From assembly GCF_003248455.1 (NCBI RefSeq), contig NZ_QFNM01000013.1, forward strand, positions 1 to 64,000: a stretch of DNA of 64,000 bases, in the 5' to 3' direction. The stretch's first letter is position 1, and each line of letters starts with the position of its first letter. The translations under genes and the position numbers were made by a program. The stretch comes from Brevundimonas sp. Lineage in GTDB: Bacteria > Pseudomonadota > Alphaproteobacteria > Caulobacterales > Caulobacteraceae. A model generated the notes under the pieces. That model had not been told where the DNA came from. It worked only from the letters and a program-made list of their open reading frames with translations, and did not search any database. This document shows positions 35,852-43,387 of the stretch, piece by piece.

Positions 35852-35894
35852 ATTCGGAATGACCATTGACAATCTTTTCCATTCCGAATATTTC
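35852..35894. promoter_or_regulatory. inverted-repeat operator over a divergent promoter
   Basis: ATTCGGAATG (35852-35861) is repeated in perfect inverted orientation as CATTCCGAAT (35880-35889), 18 bp apart. On the plus strand TTGACA (35866-35871) and TATTTC (35889-35894) are spaced by 17 bp, so the repeats bracket the core promoter of the gene at 35939. This is the architecture of a repressor operator. Confidence 0.65.
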
Positions 35895-35938
35895 TCAATC
35901 ATCAAGCCACGGAGGCTGCCAACGAAAGGATCAAAGCG

Positions 35939-36811
35939 ATGAACGAGGTCGAAATCATCACAGCCGGCAAGGAGCGGAAGGAGGCCTCCCGTCGGGAGTT
36001 GCAGAAACTCCGCCAAGCGGCGCGGGCAAAATACGACGGTATGCAGGCAAGCATCATGTCCGCCTGCCAACGGCACATCGCCATCATCGCGGCCGAGCAG
36101 GCACGCGTCGATCAGCAGTACGCTCATCTTCGAGGATGGTCGCGGTCCGCCCCGCAGCGGCAGAAGAAGCATTCCGGATCGTTCCGCGAAGCCGTGGCCA
36201 CCGGCTTCGATATCCTGGCGCGTGGCGCCGAAGCCAAGTGCCTGGAAGGTTACGCTTCTGGCTCTACGGTGAAGCCCGTTCCAGGTCGAATGAACTTCAC
36301 CTTCTACACCTACTGGGGCTGGATCAGGGAAGCCATAAACACGCTTGAACCGAATCCGGTATCTTCGCGCCTAAAAGACCTGCTGGCAGAACTGGCTGCG
36401 GCGAAAGGCATCTTCTCGCGTAAAGGCGGCGCGGAGCTCAGACGGAAAGCCGGGCTCAAGGGCCTCCATGAACTCGCGGCTGAACTCCACATCTCCCACA
36501 GTTCGTTACGCACCATAGCGGTCAGGCTCGGCCTTACGGACGCCAGCTCGCGCCGAGCTCAGTCGCACTGCTTCGATCGCACCGCCGTCTCGCAATTGAA
36601 GGATGTGCTGGACGATCTCATCTCGAGGAGAGAGGCGGCAAGGTTGGTGAACCTGTCGCTGGCTGGCTTTGACGAATTTTGCTTCCGCCGCAGTATCCAG
36701 CCTCTCATTCGCCTGAAGGGACGCAGCCCCTCCGCCGACCAATTCCGCAGGTCCGAACTGGCGGCCGCGATCGCGCGCGACGGTTCGCACGGGGCCTGCC
36801 GCGCGACCTGA
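35939..36811 (+). CDS. hypothetical island protein, DNA-binding-like
   Basis: A 290-residue protein. The N terminus is strongly basic and helical (AGKERKEASRRELQKLRQAA), possibly coiled coil. Two later segments resemble helix-turn-helix units: LHELAAELHISHSSLRTIAV (about residues 176-195) and ISRREAARLVNLSLAGFDEF (about 229-248). No catalytic motif or TM segment is seen. It is preceded by GGAGGCTGCC and a likely regulated promoter. It may be a mobile-element or plasmid-type accessory factor; I cannot name it. Confidence 0.55.
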   Translation: MNEVEIITAGKERKEASRRELQKLRQAARAKYDGMQASIMSACQRHIAIIAAEQARVDQQYAHLRGWSRSAPQRQKKHSGSFREAVATGFDILARGAEAKCLEGYASGSTVKPVPGRMNFTFYTYWGWIREAINTLEPNPVSSRLKDLLAELAAAKGIFSRKGGAELRRKAGLKGLHELAAELHISHSSLRTIAVRLGLTDASSRRAQSHCFDRTAVSQLKDVLDDLISRREAARLVNLSLAGFDEFCFRRSIQPLIRLKGRSPSADQFRRSELAAAIARDGSHGACRAT

Positions 36812-36896
36812 CCCCGACATGGGAGGATTGATCGTGCCGAATTTTGTTCTTGTATTGTTCCGATCTGATGGTAGGCGTTTTTGATGCCAACCCATC

Positions 36897-37076
36897 GTGA
36901 TCGCTACTACGATATTCGCCCCAGACGTCCCGGCTTTTACCTGGATGGCTTTCAGCTCCGATCAAGTCACGCCCCTGGGACGCGGCGATGCGAGAACCAA
37001 GGCGGAAGCGAGAGCCGCAGCCATCGCGCGTATTGATGGGGCGCTGGATTACCCTGCTCCCGCATCGCGCACTTGA
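36897..37076 (+). CDS. candidate small gene, start and frame uncertain
   Basis: From GTG 36897 a 59-residue frame ends PLGRGDARTKAEARAAAIAR and IDGALDYPAPASRT, which looks like the C terminus of a real small protein. A second frame from ATG 36883 starts MPTHRDRYYDIRPRRPGFYL, which looks like a real N terminus but then degenerates. The two may be halves of one small gene split by a frameshift near 36950-36985, or just the 3' frame may be expressed. It ends 15 bp before the GNAT-like gene. No good ribosome-binding site decides it. Confidence 0.35.
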   Translation: MIATTIFAPDVPAFTWMAFSSDQVTPLGRGDARTKAEARAAAIARIDGALDYPAPASRT

Positions 37077-37091
37077 ACCCACGGGCGCCCT

Positions 37092-37829
37092 TTGACCTCT
37101 CAAATGAGAATAAGACGCCTGCCGGGTTCAGTAAGCTTGTTCGGTCCTGGAGAGCCAGAAGTCCGGTTATCTCAGAAGTTGCCTGATCCCGCGCCAGGCT
37201 ATCAGGCCCGATTTGGCCGTAGCAGGTGGCATATCCTTGATGATTTTTCGGAGGAAGACGAGGATGTCTCTCGCCTTCGCCACAGGTTCACGTCCGCCTC
37301 CATCGAACGAGACGGTGAAGTGATCGGGGGCGTGAAGATCGTCGAATACGATATCCCGCAAATCTCTATCGGTTGGTTCTGGGAGGCGATGGATGCCTAC
37401 AGCCGTGAGACTCACGAGCTTTCAGAAGTCCTGCTATCCGCATGGCCCGATTTCCCGTTCGATGTCGCGTGCTACGGTTCGGTTCTGGAATTGAACCGTC
37501 TCTGGGTGGAGCCTGGACAACGGACATCTGGAGTTTGGATTCCTGTCGTCCGTGAGCTTTTTCGGCGAGTGAGACGACAAACCGCGATCATCATCGCGAA
37601 AGCCTATCCGCTTGAATACGAAGGCAAGCTGCCGGACGACGCACCGGAAAGGTCTGCTTTCGAGAGGAGGCGTCGCGCCATGATCCGATACTACGAGCGC
37701 CATCTGGGCCTGCGGCCGCTGCCGGGGGTATTCGGCGAAGAGGGCTGGATCTGGAAGTCGCCTGAAAGGCTCGAGGACATCATCGACGCTCCCGTCTTCG
37801 ACCGGAACTGGCGAAAGGAAATCCGATAG
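37092..37829 (+). CDS. GNAT-fold-like hypothetical protein
   Basis: A 245-residue protein (an alternative start at 37107 removes five residues). The middle and C-terminal parts follow the acetyltransferase pattern: LNRLWVEPGQRTSGVWIPVV in the place of motif A, AIIIAKAYPLEYEGK as the next strand, and YYERHLGLRPLPG, a typical GNAT end. The glycine-rich acetyl-CoA loop is degenerate (GQRTSG), so activity is uncertain. Base composition is less GC-rich than the flanking cobalamin genes, consistent with island origin. Confidence 0.5.
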   Translation: MTSQMRIRRLPGSVSLFGPGEPEVRLSQKLPDPAPGYQARFGRSRWHILDDFSEEDEDVSRLRHRFTSASIERDGEVIGGVKIVEYDIPQISIGWFWEAMDAYSRETHELSEVLLSAWPDFPFDVACYGSVLELNRLWVEPGQRTSGVWIPVVRELFRRVRRQTAIIIAKAYPLEYEGKLPDDAPERSAFERRRRAMIRYYERHLGLRPLPGVFGEEGWIWKSPERLEDIIDAPVFDRNWRKEIR

Positions 37830-38014
37830 CCTCGCGGAGTCCAATGATATGTGGCGAAGTCGTCGGTTAGTCCAGCCTTCCGTGACCGTTCAGGTCCAGC
37901 TCATCTGACGTCGGCGCGCCTAAGTGATTGATTGGCTTAATCCCGCAGTCCAGCCTTATGTGATGTCCGACACTTTCCCTGAAGGTTTAAGTTTCCTGTC
38001 CGCCGGACGCGTCG
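37830..38014. repeat. intergenic region with a 17-bp direct repeat
   Basis: AGTCCAGCCTT-CC-GTGA at 37869-37885 and AGTCCAGCCTT-AT-GTGA at 37947-37963 match at 15 of 17 positions, 78 bp apart. A third, shorter GTCCAGCTCATCTGA lies between them. The region marks the right edge of the low-GC island before cobU. Its meaning is unknown. Confidence 0.4.
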
Positions 38015-38539
38015 TCAGCGCGGGCCGGGTTTCAGCGCGAGCGGCAGGCCAGCGACGATGAGGACGGCTTCGTCGGCATGGGCGGCAAGGCGTTGGTGGA
38101 GGCGGCCGGCGTGGTCGCGGAAGGCGCGGGCCAGGGCGTTGTCGGGCACGACGCCCCAGCCGACCTCGTTGGACACCAGGAAAAGCGGGGCGGGGCAGGC
38201 GGCGACGGCGGCGCACAGCCGGTCGGTCTCCTGGTCGACGTCCTTTCCGCCGGCCATCAGATTGCTGAGCCAGAGGGTCAGGCAATCGACCACCGCCACC
38301 TGGTCGGGCGCCAGGGCGGCGATCGCCGCGATCAGGTCGTGCGGCGCCTCGCGCGTGGCCCAGGCGGAGCTGCGCTCGGCCTGGTGACGGCTGATCCGCG
38401 CGCGCATCTCGTCGTCGAAGGCCTCGGCCGTGGCGATCATGACCCTCCGTCCGCCCGTTTGGGCCGCCAGGGCCTCGGCCCGCGCCAGGGCGTAGGTCGT
38501 CTTGCCGGATCGCGCCCCGCCCAGAACCAGCGTCGCCAT
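38015..38539 (-). CDS. cobU: bifunctional adenosylcobinamide kinase/guanylyltransferase
   Basis: A 174-residue enzyme (CobP in Pseudomonas) that phosphorylates adenosylcobinamide and converts it to adenosylcobinamide-GDP. The P-loop is GGARSGKTTYA at the N terminus. The guanylylation region is MIATAEAFDDEMRARISRHQ, with the catalytic His. VVDCLTLWLSNLM and SNEVGWGVVP complete the family pattern. Of the two starts three codons apart, I prefer ATG 38539 (MATLVLGG). It is transcribed away from the riboswitch and the rest of the cobalamin genes. Confidence 0.93.
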   Translation of the reverse strand: MATLVLGGARSGKTTYALARAEALAAQTGGRRVMIATAEAFDDEMRARISRHQAERSSAWATREAPHDLIAAIAALAPDQVAVVDCLTLWLSNLMAGGKDVDQETDRLCAAVAACPAPLFLVSNEVGWGVVPDNALARAFRDHAGRLHQRLAAHADEAVLIVAGLPLALKPGPR

Positions 38540-38589
38540 TCCAATCACTCCGTTGCCTGAAGCGTCGCGATGGCTTATGGCCCGCAGCG

Positions 38590-38770
38590 CGACAGGTTCC
38601 CCAGCGATGGGGATGAAAAGGGAACTCAGGTGTGAAACCTGGGCTGCCCACGCAACTGTAAGCGGCGAGCCCGCGCACCATTAGCCACTGGGCCCACAAG
38701 GCGAAAGCCGGAGGATCTGGGAAGGCGGTGCGCACCGGCGTAGACCCGCGAGCCAGGAGACCTGCCCGTC
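38590..38770 (+). promoter_or_regulatory. cobalamin (AdoCbl) riboswitch
   Basis: Conserved elements appear in order: ACAGGTTCCCCAGCGATGGGG, GAAAAGGGAA, the peripheral GGTGTGAAACCTGGGCTGCC (split here for length), the B12 box region GCAACTGTAA with GCGAGCCC, GCCACTGG, GGCGAAAGCCGGAGG, and the closing GCGAGCCAGGAGACCTGCC. It is followed by a 160-base leader containing a possible GACGGG/CCCGTC hairpin (38863-38886) before the btuB ribosome-binding site. High AdoCbl should switch off btuB and the following operon. Confidence 0.95.
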
Positions 38771-38933
38771 GCGGTCGTCCTTCGCGCGGACGTGGTGTGC
38801 CGGGCGGAACGGGGAATATCCCGAATGACGACGTCTGTTGGGCCGCGCTCGCGCGCGGTCGTGACGGGGCGCGTCCATGTCCCGTCGCGGCGTCGTGCGG
38901 CCGGCTCGTTGTCGAGCAAGGGATAGGACCCGC

Positions 38934-40913
38934 ATGAGACCCGAACTTCATCTGAGCGCCGCCGCGGCCGCGCTGTTGCTGAGCGCCAACGGCGCGCTTG
39001 CCGAAACGCCCGAGATCGCCGCGGCGGCGACGGATCAGACCGATCCGGACCTGCTGGGCGACGTGGTCGTCACCGCCAACCGTTCGGCGCAAGCCGCCGA
39101 TCGCGTCGGCCAGTCGGTCACGGTGCTGACCACCGCCGACATCCAGGACAGCCAGGCGGTCGCGGTCGCCGACCTGCTGGTCCGCACGCCGGGCGTCACC
39201 CTGTCGCGCAACGGCGGCGTGGGCGCCGCGACCTCGCTGCGCATTCGCGGCGCCGAGACCGACCAGACGGTGGTCGTCATCGACGGCGTCAAGCTGAACG
39301 ACCCGTCCTCGACCGGCGGCGGCTACAACGCCGGCAACCTTCTGGTCGGCGACATCGCCCGGATCGAGGTGCTGCGCGGGGCCCAGTCGACCCTGTGGGG
39401 CAGCCAGGCCATCGGCGGCGTGGTCAACATCCAGACGGCCCGGCCCAGGCGTCCGCTGGAAGCCTCGCTGGACGCCGAGGCCGGAGAGCGCGGCACGCGA
39501 TATCTGCGCGGCGGCGTCGGCGGGGCGGGCGAACGCGCGGTCTGGCGCCTGGCGGCGTCGCACTTCGCCACCGACGGCTTCTCGACCTTCGCGCGCGGGA
39601 CCGAGGACGACGGCTATGAGAACACCGGCCTCAGCGGCAGCCTGAATCTGAAGCTGGCCCAGGACCTGTCGCTGGACCTGCGTTCGGTCTATTCGGACGG
39701 CCGGGTGGATATCGACGGCTTTCCGGCGCCGACCTATGCGTTCGGCGACACGCGCGAATACGCCGAGACCAAGGATCTGGTCGCCTATGCGGGCCTGAAC
39801 TTTGGCCTGCTGGACAACCGCCTGTCGAACCGGATCGGCTACGCCTACACCCGGACCGACCGCCAGAACTTCAACCCGGACCAGGCGGTCACGACCCTGA
39901 CCTTCGACGCCCAGGGGAAGAACGAGCGCTATGAATACCAGGGCGTGTTCGACATCCGCCAGGGCTGGGTCGCCACCTTCGGCGCCGAGCACGAGGACAG
40001 CGAATTCCGTTCGGCCTCGCCCTCGGCCTTCGCGCCCGATCCCACGCCGGCGCGGGCCTCGGTCGGCATCGACGGCGCCTATCTGCAAATTCAGGGCGAG
40101 GTGATCGACGGCCTGACCCTGACCGGCGGCGTGCGTCGCGACGAGCACGATACGTTCGGCGGCAAGACCCTGGGCCAGGCGGCCGTCGCCTGGTCGCTGA
40201 ACCAGGGCGCGACCGTGCTGCGCGCCAGCTTCGGCCAGGGCTTCAAGGCCCCCAGCCTGTATCAGCTCTACAGCGAATACGGGAACACCGGTCTGGCGGC
40301 GGAAGAGGCGGACGCCTGGGACGCCGGCGTCGAACAGCATCTGTTCGATGGCCGTCTGATCGTTTCGGCGACCTATTTCGACCGGGATACGACCAACCAG
40401 ATCGACTATGTGTCCTGCGCCGCCTCGGCGACGCCGGCGGCCCAGCCGCTGTGCTTCGTCAACAGCGTGCGCCGGTTCGGCTATTACGACAACACCGCCA
40501 AGACCCAGGCCAAGGGCGTCGAACTGGCGGCGGCGGCGTCGCTGGGGCCGGTCGAGGTTCAGGCCAACTACACCTATACGGACGCGACCAACGAGACGCC
40601 GGGCGCCAACTTCGGCCGGCGGCTGGCGCGCCGCCCGGAGGAGGCCGCCAATTTGTCGGCGACCTATGTCTGGCCGTTCCGCCTGTCGACCACGGTGGCG
40701 GTGCAGTATGCGGGCGAAAGCTTCGACAATGCGTCGAACAGCACCCGGCTGGAGCCTTACACCCTGGTCGATCTGCGCGCCTCCTATCCGATCAACGCGA
40801 CGCTGGAGGTCTATGGCCGCGTCGAGAACGTCGGCGACGAACACTATGAGACGACGCGCAACTACGGGGTCGCCGGTCGCGGCGCCTTCGTGGGCGTGCG
40901 GGCGCGCTTCTAG
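38934..40913 (+). CDS. btuB: TonB-dependent vitamin B12 receptor
   Basis: A 659-residue outer-membrane receptor with a signal peptide (ends ALAETPE), TonB box DVVVTANRS, plug motifs LRIRGAETDQTVVVIDGVKL and IEVLRGAQSTLWGSQAIGGV, and a barrel ending GRGAFVGVRARF. The BtuB-specific call rests on plug similarity, length near 600-660 and position directly behind the cobalamin riboswitch. ATG 38934 has GGATAGGA just upstream; an earlier in-frame start gives a non-export-like N terminus. Imports corrinoids for the downstream enzymes. Confidence 0.93.
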   Translation: MRPELHLSAAAAALLLSANGALAETPEIAAAATDQTDPDLLGDVVVTANRSAQAADRVGQSVTVLTTADIQDSQAVAVADLLVRTPGVTLSRNGGVGAATSLRIRGAETDQTVVVIDGVKLNDPSSTGGGYNAGNLLVGDIARIEVLRGAQSTLWGSQAIGGVVNIQTARPRRPLEASLDAEAGERGTRYLRGGVGGAGERAVWRLAASHFATDGFSTFARGTEDDGYENTGLSGSLNLKLAQDLSLDLRSVYSDGRVDIDGFPAPTYAFGDTREYAETKDLVAYAGLNFGLLDNRLSNRIGYAYTRTDRQNFNPDQAVTTLTFDAQGKNERYEYQGVFDIRQGWVATFGAEHEDSEFRSASPSAFAPDPTPARASVGIDGAYLQIQGEVIDGLTLTGGVRRDEHDTFGGKTLGQAAVAWSLNQGATVLRASFGQGFKAPSLYQLYSEYGNTGLAAEEADAWDAGVEQHLFDGRLIVSATYFDRDTTNQIDYVSCAASATPAAQPLCFVNSVRRFGYYDNTAKTQAKGVELAAAASLGPVEVQANYTYTDATNETPGANFGRRLARRPEEAANLSATYVWPFRLSTTVAVQYAGESFDNASNSTRLEPYTLVDLRASYPINATLEVYGRVENVGDEHYETTRNYGVAGRGAFVGVRARF

Positions 40914-40920
40914 GGCTGAA

Positions 40921-41898
40921 ATGACCGGCGCCGTTCCGCATGGCGGGCGACTGGGGCAGGCGCAGGCGGATCATCCGCTTGCGCCCCGGCCCTGGCTCGA
41001 CCTGTCGACGGGGATCAATCCCCACGGATGGCGCCGGGGACGGCCGGCGTTTTCGGCTTTGACGTCTCTGCCGGACCCGGCGGATACGTCGGCGCTGGAG
41101 GCGGCGGCCGCTGCGGCCTTCGGCGTGGCGGCCCAGGGGGTGGTCGCGGTGGCGGGGGCCGAGGCGGGGTTGCGGCTGTTGCCTGATCTCCTTGACGTGC
41201 GCCATGCGGCGGTCGCCTCGCCCACCTACGGCAGTCACGCCGACGCCTGGCGCCAGGCCGGCGCGACGGTCCAGGCCGTGGCGCGCGCCGACCTGTTTCG
41301 CAGCGACGCCGAGGTTTTGGTGGTGGTCAATCCCAACAATCCCGACGGGGCGGCGACGCCGGGCGCCGAACTGGTCGCGGCGGCCGAGGGGCGCTGGCTG
41401 ATCGTCGACGAGTCCTTCGTGGAGACGCGGCCGGAGATCAGCGCGGCCGCCCTGGCCGACGATCGCACGGTCGTCCTGCGCTCGTTCGGAAAATTCTACG
41501 GCCTGGCGGGCGTGCGGCTGGGCTTCGTCGTCTGCGCGCCTGCGCTGGCGGTCGATATCCGGCGCCGCATCGGCGACTGGCCGGTCGGGGCCGACGCCAT
41601 CGCCCTGGGGCGCGCCGCCTATGCGGACGGGGGATGGGCGGCGCGAATGCGGATGCGGCTGGCGCGCGAGGCGGCGCGGCTGGATCGGCTTCTTGCCGCG
41701 CACGGGTTCGAGATCGCGGGCGGCGCGGACCTGTTCCGGCTGACCCGGTGCGCGGACGGGACGGCGCGCGCGCGGCGGCTGGCGGGGCAGGGGGTTCTGG
41801 TGCGAACCTTCGATCACGACCCGACCCTGATCCGCTTCGGCCTGCCGGGGGCCAAGGACTGGCGGCGACTTGAAACCGCCCTGGAGATGTCGCGATGA
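40921..41898 (+). CDS. cobC: threonine-phosphate decarboxylase (CobC type)
   Basis: A 325-residue PLP enzyme of the aminotransferase fold. It makes (R)-1-amino-2-propanol O-2-phosphate, the linker of the nucleotide loop. Visible blocks are DLSTGINPHGW, VVNPNNPDG, IVDESFVET and the PLP-lysine motif RSFGKFYGLAGVRLGF. ATG 40921 is 7 bp after btuB. This is the Pseudomonas-style CobC (CobD of Salmonella). The gene overlaps cobO by ATGA. Confidence 0.88.
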   Translation: MTGAVPHGGRLGQAQADHPLAPRPWLDLSTGINPHGWRRGRPAFSALTSLPDPADTSALEAAAAAAFGVAAQGVVAVAGAEAGLRLLPDLLDVRHAAVASPTYGSHADAWRQAGATVQAVARADLFRSDAEVLVVVNPNNPDGAATPGAELVAAAEGRWLIVDESFVETRPEISAAALADDRTVVLRSFGKFYGLAGVRLGFVVCAPALAVDIRRRIGDWPVGADAIALGRAAYADGGWAARMRMRLAREAARLDRLLAAHGFEIAGGADLFRLTRCADGTARARRLAGQGVLVRTFDHDPTLIRFGLPGAKDWRRLETALEMSR

Positions 41899-42506
41899 CC
41901 GACGAGACCAAGACCGACGCCGAACACGCCGAGGCGATGAAGGCGCTTCAGGCCGAACGGCGCGAGCTGATGCGCTCCAAGACCGAGGAGCGGGGCCTGC
42001 TGATCGTCAACACCGGCGACGGCAAGGGCAAGTCCACGGCCGGCTTCGGCATGGTCGCGCGCGCCCTGGGCTGGGGCCAGCGGGTCGGGGTGGTGCAATA
42101 TATCAAGGGCAAGTGGATCACCGGAGAGCGGCAGTTCTTCCGCAACTTCCCCGACCAAGTCCGTTACGAGGTCATGGGCGAGGGCTTCACCTGGGACACC
42201 CAGGACCGGGCGCGCGACATCGCGGCGGCCGAGGCGGCCTGGGCGATTTCGCTGGAGATGATCGCCGATCCGACGCTGGACCTGGTGCTGCTAGACGAGC
42301 TGAACATCGCCTTGCGTTACGACTATCTGGACATCCATGCGGTGGTGGCGGGGCTGACGGCGCGGCCGCAGGGCAAGCACGTCTGCGTCACCGGCCGCAA
42401 CGCCAGGCCGGAGCTGCTGGCCGCCGCCGATCTGGTCACGGAGATGACCCTGGTCAAACATCCCTTCGACCAGGGGGTGAAGGCCCAGCGGGGGATCGAC
42501 TTCTGA
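41895..42506 (+). CDS. cobO: corrinoid adenosyltransferase
   Basis: A 203-residue CobA/CobO/BtuR enzyme that transfers the 5'-deoxyadenosyl group of ATP to cob(I)alamin-type corrinoids. The P-loop is NTGDGKGKSTAGFGM; DLVLLDELNIALRYDYLD and CVTGRNARPELLAAADLVTE (conserved blocks) also match. The N-terminal 30 residues form the family's basic helical extension (RRELMRSKTEERGLL). Start overlaps cobC by ATGA, and its TGA overlaps the btuF start by one base. Confidence 0.95.
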   Translation: MTDETKTDAEHAEAMKALQAERRELMRSKTEERGLLIVNTGDGKGKSTAGFGMVARALGWGQRVGVVQYIKGKWITGERQFFRNFPDQVRYEVMGEGFTWDTQDRARDIAAAEAAWAISLEMIADPTLDLVLLDELNIALRYDYLDIHAVVAGLTARPQGKHVCVTGRNARPELLAAADLVTEMTLVKHPFDQGVKAQRGIDF

Positions 42507-43387
42507 TGACCATCGACCGGCGAGGGCTGTTGGTTGCAGGGCTGGCGATGACCGCCGGATGCACGCCTGCGCCGGTCGCGCGGCCTCCGTCCACGGCGAA
42601 TGCGGAGGGGCGGCCACGTCGCGTGGTGTCGCTGAACCCTTGTCTGGATGTCATCCTGGTGCAGGTCGCCGACCGCGACCAGATCGCCGCCCTAAGCCAC
42701 TATGCGCGCGAGGACTACGGCTCGACCATCGCGCCCCTGGCCCGGACCCTGCCCTTCACCTACGAGACGGCCGAGGAGGTGATCGCCCTTCGCCCCGATC
42801 TGGTCCTGACCGGGCGGCATTCGTCGCTGGCCACCCGCAACGCCCTGGATCGGCTGAAGATTCCCGCCGCCCTGTTCGGCGTGCCCGACACCGTCGCCGA
42901 AAGCCTGGCCCAGGTGCGCGAGATGGCCGCCGCCGTCGGGCATCCCGAGCGCGGAGAGACCCTGGTCGGCCGCATCGAGGCGGCCCTGGCCACCGCCGCC
43001 CCGCCGCCCGGAACTCCGCTCCTGTCGGCCCTGGTCTTCATGCCCGGCGGCTTCGCCTCCGGCCCCGGCACCCTGATGGACGAGATGATGCGCCGCGCGG
43101 GCCTGATCAACGCCGCCGGCCGCTATGGCCTGCGCCGCACCATGAACGTGCCGCTGGAACAGGTCATCGCCGATCCGCCCGATGTCCTCCTGTCCGGCGA
43201 ACCCTATCCCGGCGCGCCCAGCTGGGCCGAACGGGTGATGGAGCATCCGGCCCTGTCGCATCTGGCGGGCGGAATGAACCGGGCGACCTTCCCCGAGCGG
43301 CTGCTGTTCTGCGGCGGCCCGGTCCTGATCCAGACGGCGGCGGCCCTGGCCCGGGCGCGCGACGACGCATTGGCGAGCCGAAGATGA
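42506..43387 (+). CDS. btuF: corrinoid ABC transporter, substrate-binding lipoprotein
   Basis: A 293-residue periplasmic binding protein of the BtuF/FhuD class. The signal ends in a lipobox (AMTAGC), suggesting a membrane-tethered form, unlike E. coli BtuF. Family features are RRVVSLNPCLDVILVQ, ETAEEVIALRPDLVLTG and PPDVLLSGEPYPGAPSW. Start ATG overlaps the cobO stop by one base (TGATG). It is followed by btuC with an ATGA overlap, so the transport genes form one unit. Confidence 0.88.
   Translation: MTIDRRGLLVAGLAMTAGCTPAPVARPPSTANAEGRPRRVVSLNPCLDVILVQVADRDQIAALSHYAREDYGSTIAPLARTLPFTYETAEEVIALRPDLVLTGRHSSLATRNALDRLKIPAALFGVPDTVAESLAQVREMAAAVGHPERGETLVGRIEAALATAAPPPGTPLLSALVFMPGGFASGPGTLMDEMMRRAGLINAAGRYGLRRTMNVPLEQVIADPPDVLLSGEPYPGAPSWAERVMEHPALSHLAGGMNRATFPERLLFCGGPVLIQTAAALARARDDALASRR

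Noticed and set aside
37956..40844. Minus-strand open frame of 962 codons through cobU and btuB
   Set aside because: It is low-complexity Arg/Gly/Ala-rich sequence antisense to btuB and crosses the riboswitch; a GC-skew shadow frame.
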